5,476 nt of DNA from Solobacterium sp. (lineage in GTDB: Bacteria; Bacillota_I; Bacilli_A; Erysipelotrichales; Erysipelotrichaceae), in assembly GCA_016291725.1 (NCBI GenBank), contig JAEEYJ010000020.1, positions 1-5,476 on the forward strand, in the 5' to 3' direction. This document shows positions 1 to 4,854 of this stretch, piece after piece. The notes under the pieces are model-generated. The model worked only from the letters and a program-made list of their open reading frames with translations. It was not told the origin of the DNA and did no database searches. A program made the position numbers and the translations under genes. Within the stretch, counting starts at the first letter, position 1; each line of letters opens with the position of its first letter.

Positions 1-75
1 ATGAACCTGGCTCTGCCGACATGGCGTGTACAGGAAGCCTTCGAGCGTCTTGACAAGTACGTATTCAACGCTTAA
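1..75 (+). CDS. C-terminal end of a probable PLP-dependent aminotransferase (PatB/MalY-like), cut by the left edge
   Basis: Frame 1 reads 24 codons to a TAA stop at 73-75, ending in NLALPTWRVQEAFERLDKYV and four more residues. The ATG at position 1 is most likely an internal methionine, because a gene of this kind extends well upstream of the window. The pattern of a short strand containing N-x-A-x-P followed by an amphipathic helix resembles the extreme C-terminus of PatB/MalY-type class I/II aminotransferases (cystathionine beta-lyase-like), where an equivalent stretch closes the small domain. This is family resemblance from a short tail only. No active-site residue is in view, and other fold-type I PLP enzymes could end similarly. 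A terminator-like hairpin follows about 55 bases downstream, so this gene is probably the last of its transcript. Confidence 0.4.
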   Translation: MNLALPTWRVQEAFERLDKYVFNA

Positions 76-129
76 TCAATCATTTCTGATAAGCTGAGCA
101 TCTGTACTGAAAAACATCATTTGATTTGG

Positions 130-181
130 AAAAAGCAGTGGAATGCCAATGGCTCATTCGCCGGCAGGAAACTGCTTTTTT
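130..181 (+). terminator. Rho-independent terminator with nested stem, after the upstream gene
   Basis: AAAAAGCAGT (130-139) pairs perfectly with ACTGCTTTTT (171-180), and the 3' arm runs into T176-T181. Inside, TGCC (144-147) pairs with GGCA (163-166) and GGC (151-153) with GCC (160-162). The two helices are separated by a symmetric GGAA/GGAA internal loop (140-143 and 167-170) that could stack as tandem G-A pairs. The long A-tract on the 5' side means it could also work in the other direction. It sits directly before the -35 box of the next promoter, insulating the ZIP gene from upstream transcription. Confidence 0.65.
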
Positions 182-183
182 AA

Positions 184-212
184 TTGCCATGCGTTCATAC
201 AGCGGATATAAT
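184..212 (+). promoter_or_regulatory. Sigma-A promoter of the ZIP transporter gene
   Basis: TTGCCA (184-189, five of six matches to TTGACA) and TATAAT (207-212, perfect) are separated by exactly 17 bases. The expected transcription start is about 218-220, which lies inside the palindrome at 217-232. This is one of the best-matching promoters in the window, so repression rather than activation is the likelier control mode. Confidence 0.8.
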
Positions 213-216
213 ACAG

Positions 217-232
217 GTTAGTTATAACTAAC
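217..232. promoter_or_regulatory. Perfect 16-bp palindrome, candidate metalloregulator operator
   Basis: GTTAGTTATAACTAAC is a perfect inverted repeat with no spacer, lying between the -10 box (ends 212) and the ribosome binding site (235-240), over the predicted transcription start. A repressor bound here would block initiation of the ZIP gene. The half-site TTAGTTA/TAACTAA resembles DtxR/MntR-family boxes, and less closely the AdcR box, but the regulator cannot be assigned from the site alone. Confidence 0.6.
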
Positions 233-244
233 ACAGGAGGCTGT

Positions 245-1027
245 ATGAAGGATGTAGTTATTGGTTTGATGATCCCGTTCCTGGGGACTTCACTGGGCGC
301 TGCCTGTGTCTTCTTTATGCGCGGCAATCAGCTGAATGAACGTGTTGAGAAGCTGTTGACCGGCTTTGCGGCAGGAGTCATGGTCGCTGCCAGTATCTGG
401 AGTCTTCTGAATCCGGCGATGGAGCAGTCTGGCTTTATGGGAAAGCTTGCCTTTCTCCCCGCAGCGGCAGGATTCTGGGCAGGAACCCTGTTCCTACTGC
501 TGCTGGACAGCGTGATTCCCCATCTGCACAAATTCAGCGAAGAGAATGAAGGACCGAAAACAAAACTGCAGCGTACAACCATGATGGTATTGGCTGTAAC
601 GCTGCATAATCTTCCTGAAGGCATGGCGGTGGGTGTTGTCTACGCGGCTCTGCTGTCCGGCAGCTCTTCCATTACTCCTGCGGCTGCGTTTGCCCTGGCA
701 CTCGGCATTGCCATCCAGAACTTCCCCGAAGGAGCGATCATCTCCATGCCGCTGAAAGCAGAAGGTGTCAGCCGGTTCAGGTCTTTCTGGTACGGTGTAC
801 TGTCCGGGGCTGTGGAGCCTGCCGGGGCTGCGCTTACCGTTCTGGCTGCCAGGCAGGTATCTGTGGTCCTGCCGTATTTGCTGAGCTTTGCGGCAGGCGC
901 GATGATGTATGTGGTTGTTGAGGAACTCATACCGGAGATGTCGGAGGGAAAGCACTCCAACCTCGCGCCGGTTATGTTTTCCTTCGGATTTACGTTGATG
1001 ATGGCGCTTGACGTTGCCCTGGGCTAG
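245..1027 (+). CDS. ZIP-family divalent metal transporter (GufA/ZupT-like), probably zinc uptake
   Basis: This 260-residue integral membrane protein has the usual size and eight-helix layout of bacterial ZIP transporters, which bring Zn(II) and sometimes Fe(II) or Mn(II) into the cytoplasm. Both signature motifs are present: HNLPEG (121-126) in TM4 and QNFPEG (158-163) in TM5. By analogy with the BbZIP structure, H121, E125, Q158 and E162 would form one metal site, and N122, N159 and E191 (in GAVEPAGA, TM6) would complete the second. A conserved VEELIPE lies at 225-231 in TM7. Approximate helices are 4-25, 38-55, 70-92, 113-135, 146-168, 178-200, 207-228 and 240-259. The ATG at 245 follows AGGAGG (235-240) with a tight four-base spacer. 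The gene has its own promoter and palindromic operator, so metal-dependent control is likely. The family call is strong, but the substrate is inferred. Confidence 0.92.
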   Translation: MKDVVIGLMIPFLGTSLGAACVFFMRGNQLNERVEKLLTGFAAGVMVAASIWSLLNPAMEQSGFMGKLAFLPAAAGFWAGTLFLLLLDSVIPHLHKFSEENEGPKTKLQRTTMMVLAVTLHNLPEGMAVGVVYAALLSGSSSITPAAAFALALGIAIQNFPEGAIISMPLKAEGVSRFRSFWYGVLSGAVEPAGAALTVLAARQVSVVLPYLLSFAAGAMMYVVVEELIPEMSEGKHSNLAPVMFSFGFTLMMALDVALG

Positions 1028-1512
1028 AAGTCCAGGAATGTGACAGGGTTGCCCCGGGAGGCAATCAGTTCGACGAGATCATCGGTTGACATCCAGACAG
1101 TAGCTTCATTGGTGTTGGGATGGCAGCCGATGATTCTATGTTCGAATGACCTGTCAATGTATACCTGTACGATATGCTGTGCATCGTTGAGTACACCGAG
1201 CGGGGTGACGGATCCACGGATCAGACCCATGATGGCGCCCAGATCCTCTTCCGAGGCAAAAGTCAGCCTTCTGGACTGTATCTTCTCCCTCAGCTCATTC
1301 AGATTGACCCGCTTTTCCTCCCGGACGACGATGAGATAGTAGTTCCGCTTCTTATCGTCCCGGAGGAACAGATTCTTGGCTACATCTTCCTTGCCGTCCA
1401 TCGGCAGATCCAGCATTTCTTCTATGGTGTAGATCGGAATGTGTTCCTGAAAGCGGAAGGGGATGTTCCTTTCCTTCAGGATCCGCAGTGCCTTTTCCAT
1501 GTTTGTGTTCAT
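1024..1512 (-). CDS. Prolyl-tRNA editing enzyme, YbaK/ProXp-ala (PrdX) family
   Basis: This 162-residue soluble protein is a free-standing trans-editing domain of the INS/YbaK superfamily. The family removes mischarged amino acids, typically Ala, from tRNA-Pro in the cytoplasm and so protects proline codons. Visible family features are the N-terminal ALRILKERNIPFRFQEH, the KNLFLRDD block (46-53) with the conserved Lys-Asn pair, the GSVTPLGVLND loop (100-110; the GxxxP element), and CHPNTNEATVWMSTDDL (130-146) with the conserved His131. The whole family length is present. The ATG at 1510-1512 is preceded by AAAGGAG (1520-1526) at seven bases. The start overlaps the acyltransferase stop as ATGA, so the two are probably translationally coupled, with this gene second in the operon. 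Its TAG stop shares a CTAG with the stop of the convergent ZIP gene. ProXp-ala is preferred over YbaK (Cys-tRNA-Pro) because of the PrdX-like blocks. Confidence 0.88.
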   Translation of the reverse strand: MNTNMEKALRILKERNIPFRFQEHIPIYTIEEMLDLPMDGKEDVAKNLFLRDDKKRNYYLIVVREEKRVNLNELREKIQSRRLTFASEEDLGAIMGLIRGSVTPLGVLNDAQHIVQVYIDRSFEHRIIGCHPNTNEATVWMSTDDLVELIASRGNPVTFLDF

Positions 1513-2411
1513 CTATGAACTCCTTTCCCCCGCAGGAACGGGAAAATGAGACGGGCGGTCAGTACAGTGGGTATTTCCAGCAGTGCAGCGATGAAAAGCA
1601 CTGCTTTATTGCTTGAAACGAGGCGATGAGCCATCTCCAGCAGCGGCATATGGGTGCCCATGATGGCCATACTGTGCTGTCCAATGGCTTCCAGAGGCAG
1701 GAAGGATCGCAGTCTGCGGCACAGGAAGAACAGCAGCCAGGTGCCGGCAAAGGCCGTCGGGATCATCAGTACTGCGCTGCCATAGACAGCGTTGTGCATA
1801 TCCAGACGAACCGTGCTGAGTACATTGCCGCCGATAAACAGGCCCAGGCTGACCAGGACTGCCGGAAGGGAATCCTCGGTGAAGATCCGGCACAGTACAT
1901 AGCCGCAGACCAGGAAGAAGTAGCTCATCAAGCACCGGCTGAGCGGTACGAAGCGGATCAGATACGCCGCAATCAGCGCACCCAGTCCGGACGGCAGGAT
2001 CAGCGTTTTCTTCCGCGATACGGCGTAGAAGAAGCACTCACTGACGAACAGAGAGAGCAGGAACCAGTCCGCATGGTTCCAAAGATCCATGGCTGCATAT
2101 TTCCCGAGAAATTCTGCAAAGCGGAAATGACCGTGCCAGTGCAGAAGGACTTCCCCATAGGCCAGCAGTTCGAACAAGGGCACTGGCAGCAGCAGCCTGT
2201 ACGCTTTCTTCCGTACATAGTCCGGGAACGGTTTCTGCAGGGACTGCGACTGTGTCATCAGGATTCCGCTGAGTATGAAGAATGCCGGCATGTGAAAGGA
2301 AAAGATGACGGTTTTCCACAGCCTGTCATCGTAAGGTACATGGGCAAGGAAGACAAGGATGATCAGGATTCCCCTGGCCAGATCCCACACATGGCTCCGC
2401 TCGGTGTTCAT
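1509..2411 (-). CDS. Acyltransferase 3 family membrane protein (fucose 4-O-acetylase-like)
   Basis: This is a protein of about 300 residues with roughly ten hydrophobic segments, typical of membrane acyltransferase 3 enzymes, which move acetyl or other acyl groups onto cell-surface sugars. Family marks are WDLARGILIILVFLAHV near the N-terminus (histidine 24), SFHMPAFFILSG (38-49; His40), ADWFLLSLFVSE (114-125) and GQHSMAIMGTHMPLLEM (244-260; the C-terminal His motif). The conserved first helix starts about nine residues after the ATG at 2409-2411, which is why I chose that start. The frame stays open upstream to a TTG near 2507, but that region would run through the promoters. There is no good ribosome binding site before 2411. 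A GTG at 2388-2390, preceded by GGAG (2395-2398), is a credible alternative start that removes seven residues. The acceptor sugar is unknown. First gene of an operon with the tRNA-editing gene. Confidence 0.85.
   Translation of the reverse strand: MNTERSHVWDLARGILIILVFLAHVPYDDRLWKTVIFSFHMPAFFILSGILMTQSQSLQKPFPDYVRKKAYRLLLPVPLFELLAYGEVLLHWHGHFRFAEFLGKYAAMDLWNHADWFLLSLFVSECFFYAVSRKKTLILPSGLGALIAAYLIRFVPLSRCLMSYFFLVCGYVLCRIFTEDSLPAVLVSLGLFIGGNVLSTVRLDMHNAVYGSAVLMIPTAFAGTWLLFFLCRRLRSFLPLEAIGQHSMAIMGTHMPLLEMAHRLVSSNKAVLFIAALLEIPTVLTARLIFPFLRGKGVHR
1520..1526 (-). promoter_or_regulatory. Ribosome binding site of the tRNA-editing gene, inside the acyltransferase C-terminus
   Basis: On the minus strand AAAGGAG lies seven bases before the ATG at 1512. 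It encodes part of the last codons (Gly-Lys-Gly) of the upstream gene, and the stop and start then overlap as ATGA. This decides the start and implies coupling. Confidence 0.75.
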
Positions 2412-2417
2412 GACCTG

Positions 2418-2426
2418 ATTATAGCA
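2418..2426 (-). promoter_or_regulatory. Extended -10 promoter of the acyltransferase operon
   Basis: The minus strand reads TGCTATAAT, a perfect -10 hexamer (2418-2423) with the TGn extension. No good -35 is found at 17-18 bases (AGTGGA or AAGTGG), as is common when the extended -10 carries the promoter. The expected start lies at about 2410-2412, on or next to the ATG at 2411. Confidence 0.6.
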
Positions 2427-2445
2427 TGCCTGCCGGATCATCCAC

Positions 2446-2475
2446 TTGAAATAGAATGAAGGTATATGAGATAAT
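2446..2475 (+). promoter_or_regulatory. Promoter of the MATE gene
   Basis: TTGAAA (2446-2451) and GATAAT (2470-2475) are 18 bases apart, each with five of six consensus matches. The TGA before GATAAT gives an extended -10 (2467-2469). Transcription should begin at about 2482, so the in-frame ATGs at 2456 and 2474 would not be in the mRNA. This supports the start at 2501. The element lies back to back with the acyltransferase promoter. Confidence 0.65.
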
Positions 2476-2500
2476 GCCTCATGCGGAAACGAGGGAATGC

Positions 2501-3886
2501 ATGGCAAGCAAGTGGATAGGAGACAGAAGATTCTATAAAAGCGTAATGATCGTAGCGCTGCCGATCATTGTTCAGAATGCGATTACAACGTTTGTAAACA
2601 TGCTGGACAATATCATGGTCGGCCAGACGGGTACACTGCCGATGAGTGCTGTATCCATATCCAACCAGCTCATGATGGTGCTGAATCTTCTGATCATCGG
2701 GACGGTCAACGCCGCAAGCATCTTCAGTGCCCAGTACTACGGCAAGGAAGACTATAAGGGCATGAAGGACTGCCTGCATTTCAAGCTGTACTTCTCTCTG
2801 TTCTTTGTGACGATGGGCATCATCATCTTCAGAGTATTCGGAGACAGACTGCTTCTGCTGTACATGGATGAATCCGTCAACAGTGCTGCAGATATCGCAA
2901 CGACACTGTCCCTGGCGCATGAGTATCTGAACATCATCATGATCCAGACAATACCGTTTGCCATTGCGGTATCGTGCGGTTCCATCATCCGGGAAGCCGG
3001 CAATACGGTACTGTCCATGCGTGCCAGCATCGTCGCGGTTGCGCTGAACTTTATAGGCAACTACGTACTGATCTTCGGTCACTTCGGATTTCCGAAGCTC
3101 GGTGTCATCGGTGCAGCCATCGCAACGGTCTTTGCCCGGTTTGTGGAGATGGCAATCATTCTGATCGGTGAGTACCGCATGCGGGACCAGTATCCGTTCT
3201 TCCACAAGCTGTTCGCGAATCCGCTGATTCCCGGCAGTCTGCTGAAAAAGATTGCGGTCAAAGGATCTCCTTTGATTGCCAACGAGGTACTGTGGTCCAT
3301 CGGTATTGCGGCCATCAGCCAGTGCTATTCCACCAGAGGCCTGGAGTCCATTGCGGCCATCAATATCAGCTCAACGGTCAATACCGTATTCATGATCGCC
3401 AATATGGCCATCGGCATGTCCATCTCCATCATCATCGGGCCGAAGCTCGGTGCGGGTGATTTTGAAGAAGCGGTCAGTACAGAGTACAAGCTGATTGGTA
3501 TGGCTTTGTTCTTCAACCTGATCCTGGGAATCATCATGTTCACAACAGCACCGCTGTTCCCGCTCGTCTACAACACAACGGACCACGTCAGAACACTGGC
3601 GGGCATCTTCCTGCGCATCATGGCGTGCATGCTGCCGGCGCAGGCACTGTACAATGCCTGCTACTTCACGCTGCGTGCCGGAGGAAGGACCATGATGACC
3701 TTCATGTTTGACAGCGGGTTCACCTGTGCAATCAATTTCCCGATCGCGTTCATACTGACGAGATTCACCTCTCTGCCGATCGTAACGATCTACCTGATCA
3801 TCCAGCTGATTGATATTCCTAAGGCGACCGTAGGCAGTATACTTCTGAAGAAAGGCGTCTGGCTGAACAATATTATCAACGAATAG
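2501..3886 (+). CDS. MATE-family multidrug/metabolite efflux transporter
   Basis: This is a 461-residue, twelve-helix membrane protein of the MATE superfamily (COG0534), cation-driven antiporters exporting cationic or amphipathic compounds. Length and layout are complete. The N-terminal family signature is ALPIIVQNAITTFVNMLDNI followed by MVGQTG (19-44). The half ends near GVIGAAIATVFARFVEMAI (191-209), and the second half has KGSPLIANEVLWSIG (244-258), IIGPKLGAGDFEEA (321-334) and LRAGGRTMMTF (391-401) before the last helices. I chose the ATG at 2501 because GAGGG (2491-2495) lies five bases upstream, the protein then starts as relatives do, and the predicted transcript starts at about 2482. 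The longer forms from 2456 or 2474 lack such support. The gene is monocistronic, with its own promoter and a strong terminator. Substrate is unknown, and no regulator is adjacent. Confidence 0.92.
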   Translation: MASKWIGDRRFYKSVMIVALPIIVQNAITTFVNMLDNIMVGQTGTLPMSAVSISNQLMMVLNLLIIGTVNAASIFSAQYYGKEDYKGMKDCLHFKLYFSLFFVTMGIIIFRVFGDRLLLLYMDESVNSAADIATTLSLAHEYLNIIMIQTIPFAIAVSCGSIIREAGNTVLSMRASIVAVALNFIGNYVLIFGHFGFPKLGVIGAAIATVFARFVEMAIILIGEYRMRDQYPFFHKLFANPLIPGSLLKKIAVKGSPLIANEVLWSIGIAAISQCYSTRGLESIAAINISSTVNTVFMIANMAIGMSISIIIGPKLGAGDFEEAVSTEYKLIGMALFFNLILGIIMFTTAPLFPLVYNTTDHVRTLAGIFLRIMACMLPAQALYNACYFTLRAGGRTMMTFMFDSGFTCAINFPIAFILTRFTSLPIVTIYLIIQLIDIPKATVGSILLKKGVWLNNIINE

Positions 3887-3899
3887 GCTTCGGAAGCCT
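3885..3899 (+). other. Small hairpin at the MATE stop codon
   Basis: AGGCTT and AAGCCT pair around a CGG loop, and the first arm includes the last two bases of the TAG stop. It has no T-tract of its own. It may protect the 3' end or assist the terminator ten bases further on, or it may be incidental. Confidence 0.4.
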
Positions 3900-3908
3900 G
3901 AAAACAAT

Positions 3909-3931
3909 AATCCACCCTTGGGTGGATTTTT
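3909..3931 (+). terminator. Rho-independent terminator of the MATE gene
   Basis: AATCCACCC (3909-3917) pairs perfectly with GGGTGGATT (3920-3928) across a two-base loop (or four bases if the closing pair opens) and runs into TTTTT (3927-3931). The other strand lacks a comparable T-run, so it should act only in the plus direction. Confidence 0.9.
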
Positions 3932-3966
3932 CAATGGACTGGCTGTTCGTCTTTCCCGGAACCGGA

Positions 3967-3996
3967 TTAACACTTTTGCCTGAAAAAGAGTACAAT
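3967..3996 (+). promoter_or_regulatory. Promoter of the small-protein/thioredoxin-lipoprotein operon
   Basis: TTAACA (3967-3972, five of six) and TACAAT (3991-3996, five of six) are separated by 18 bases. The start would fall at about 4003, giving a leader of only about 10-14 bases that is mostly the GGAGGG ribosome binding site (4005-4010). Confidence 0.6.
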
Positions 3997-4013
3997 ACAT
4001 CCTTGGAGGGTCA

Positions 4014-4148
4014 ATGATGGCAGAGAAAAAGAACAAAGAACTGGAAGAAGCGCTCCGCAGACTGGAAGAGGCAGAGAAGGAGTTTGACCGCAAGTGGAAG
4101 GAAGCAGACCGGAAAGGTCTGTTCAAGGAAGAGAACCGGAAAGCATGA
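4014..4148 (+). CDS. Small charged helical protein, 43-44 residues, unknown function
   Basis: ATG-ATG at 4014 and 4017 opens a 44-codon frame to TGA at 4146-4148. GGAGGG (4005-4010) is three bases from the first ATG and six from the second, so the second may be the real start. The product is almost all Glu, Lys, Arg and Leu and has no predicted membrane segment or signal. Hydrophobic residues fall on a heptad pattern (L10, L14, L17, F24, W28, A31), so a single amphipathic helix or short coiled coil is likely. I do not recognise a family. It has a good promoter just upstream, and its stop overlaps the start of the thioredoxin lipoprotein as ATGA. That arrangement supports real translation, either for the peptide itself or as a leader that delivers ribosomes to the second gene. 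Confidence 0.7.
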   Translation: MMAEKKNKELEEALRRLEEAEKEFDRKWKEADRKGLFKEENRKA

Positions 4149-4732
4149 AGAAACTGCTTTGCGCTGTATGTACATGCATTCTGATCGGCTGCAGCACAGA
4201 TCCTGCACCGGATGAACCGCAGGGCTGCGATACCGACTGTGAAGTGATCATCGGTGAAGACAGCGATATGTCGGGATATACGGAACTGGGTGAGGACCAT
4301 GTATTTGTGGATACCTCCGTACAGGAGATGCTCAGGGACATGGAGAACGGACAGACCTTTGTAGTCTATTTCGGCTTCATAAAGTGCCCGTGGTGCCAGG
4401 AAGCAGTGCCGGTGCTGAACGATGCGGCAAAGAAGGCAGGATACCGGATCGGCTATATCAATACCCGTCCCACGGAGGATATTCACAGCAATACTGAAAT
4501 CCCGGACTATGATCTTCTGACAGAGGCAGTCGGTGAATACTTTCCGCCCGATGATGAAGGGATACCCCATCTGTACACCCCGTTTGTATTCTTTATCAGA
4601 GGCGGGAAAGTACAGGAAATACATCAAGGAACGGTGGAAGGACATGACGCACATGAGCGCCGGATGACTGTGGAAGAGAAGGAAGAACTGGGAAGAATCT
4701 ACGATCAGTGCTTTGAAACATTGAAACAATAG
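4145..4732 (+). CDS. Thioredoxin-fold lipoprotein with CPWC active site
   Basis: This is a 195-residue protein, probably anchored on the outer face of the membrane. The signal peptide is very short (MKKLLCAVCTC, then the lipobox LIGC at 13-16), with lipidation expected at Cys16. An acidic linker containing C28 and C32 follows. The thioredoxin-like domain begins near residue 55, with strand FVVYFGF, then CPWC (81-84) at the head of helix QEAVPVLNDAAKK, and the cis-proline candidate P146 in YTPFVFFIRGGK. The pattern resembles the so-called bacteriocin transport accessory protein group of thioredoxins, but no bacteriocin genes are visible. The likely role is disulfide or thiol exchange on secreted proteins. 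ATG 4145 is chosen because it gives the signal peptide and overlaps the preceding stop (ATGA). Extending to 4094 would add 17 residues and destroy the signal. Its own ribosome site is weak, suggesting coupling. Confidence 0.85.
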   Translation: MKKLLCAVCTCILIGCSTDPAPDEPQGCDTDCEVIIGEDSDMSGYTELGEDHVFVDTSVQEMLRDMENGQTFVVYFGFIKCPWCQEAVPVLNDAAKKAGYRIGYINTRPTEDIHSNTEIPDYDLLTEAVGEYFPPDDEGIPHLYTPFVFFIRGGKVQEIHQGTVEGHDAHERRMTVEEKEELGRIYDQCFETLKQ

Positions 4733-4742
4733 AGCAGGTAAG

Positions 4743-4782
4743 AAGAACACACAGCAGAAAGACACTGCAGTGTGTTCTTTTT
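4743..4782 (+). terminator. Rho-independent terminator of the lipoprotein operon
   Basis: AAGAACACAC (4743-4752) pairs perfectly with GTGTGTTCTT (4770-4779). Inside it, GCAG (4754-4757) pairs with CTGC (4765-4768) across a single A-A mismatch, giving a long stem with a seven-base loop. The T-run 4778-4782 follows. It ends four bases before the next -35 box. Confidence 0.9.
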
Positions 4783-4785
4783 CTA

Positions 4786-4813
4786 TTGACAACACAGGGA
4801 TATATCCTATCAT
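4786..4813 (+). promoter_or_regulatory. Promoter of the His-rich HMA-domain gene
   Basis: TTGACA (4786-4791, perfect) is followed after 16 bases by TATCAT (4808-4813, five of six). The start is expected at about 4820, inside the inverted repeat at 4817-4838, so initiation is blocked if a repressor sits there. Confidence 0.75.
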
Positions 4814-4816
4814 AAA

Positions 4817-4838
4817 CATATGAACAACTGTTCATATG
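4817..4838. promoter_or_regulatory. ArsR/SmtB-type metal-sensor operator (10-2-10 inverted repeat)
   Basis: CATATGAACA (4817-4826), two bases AC, then TGTTCATATG (4829-4838): a perfect inverted repeat. The TGAACA..TGTTCA core with a two-base centre is the form bound by ArsR/SmtB-family repressors such as SmtB, CzrA and CadC, which leave DNA when Zn, Cd or Pb binds. It overlaps the expected transcription start, and the gene behind it encodes a metal-binding protein, which fits metal-induced derepression. The regulator gene is not in the window. Confidence 0.8.
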
Positions 4839-4854
4839 ACAGGAGAAAGACCCT

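Noticed and set aside
1626..2459. Plus-strand open frame of about 277 codons
   Set aside because: It is the antisense of the acyltransferase gene, giving a Gln/Arg-rich low-complexity product with no recognisable motif, while the minus-strand frame matches a known family.
2456..2500. Longer MATE start at ATG 2456 or 2474
   Set aside because: Both lie upstream of the predicted transcription start and lack a ribosome site, while ATG 2501 has GAGGG at the right distance and a family-like N-terminus.
2412..2507. N-terminal extension of the acyltransferase to a TTG near 2507
   Set aside because: The extra 32 residues are not family-like, and the region contains the operon's own extended -10 promoter.
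2438..3205. Minus-strand open frame of about 255 codons
   Set aside because: It lies opposite the clear MATE gene and gives a His/Asp/Arg-rich product with no motif.
4094..4144. Longer start for the thioredoxin lipoprotein at 4094
   Set aside because: It would put 17 charged residues before the signal peptide and overlap the small upstream gene. The ATG at 4145 gives a normal lipoprotein signal.
3371..4819. Long minus-strand open frame (about 480 codons)
   Set aside because: It runs antisense through the MATE 3' end, two terminators, two promoters and the lipoprotein operon, and its translation has no family-like pattern. The plus-strand genes explain the region.
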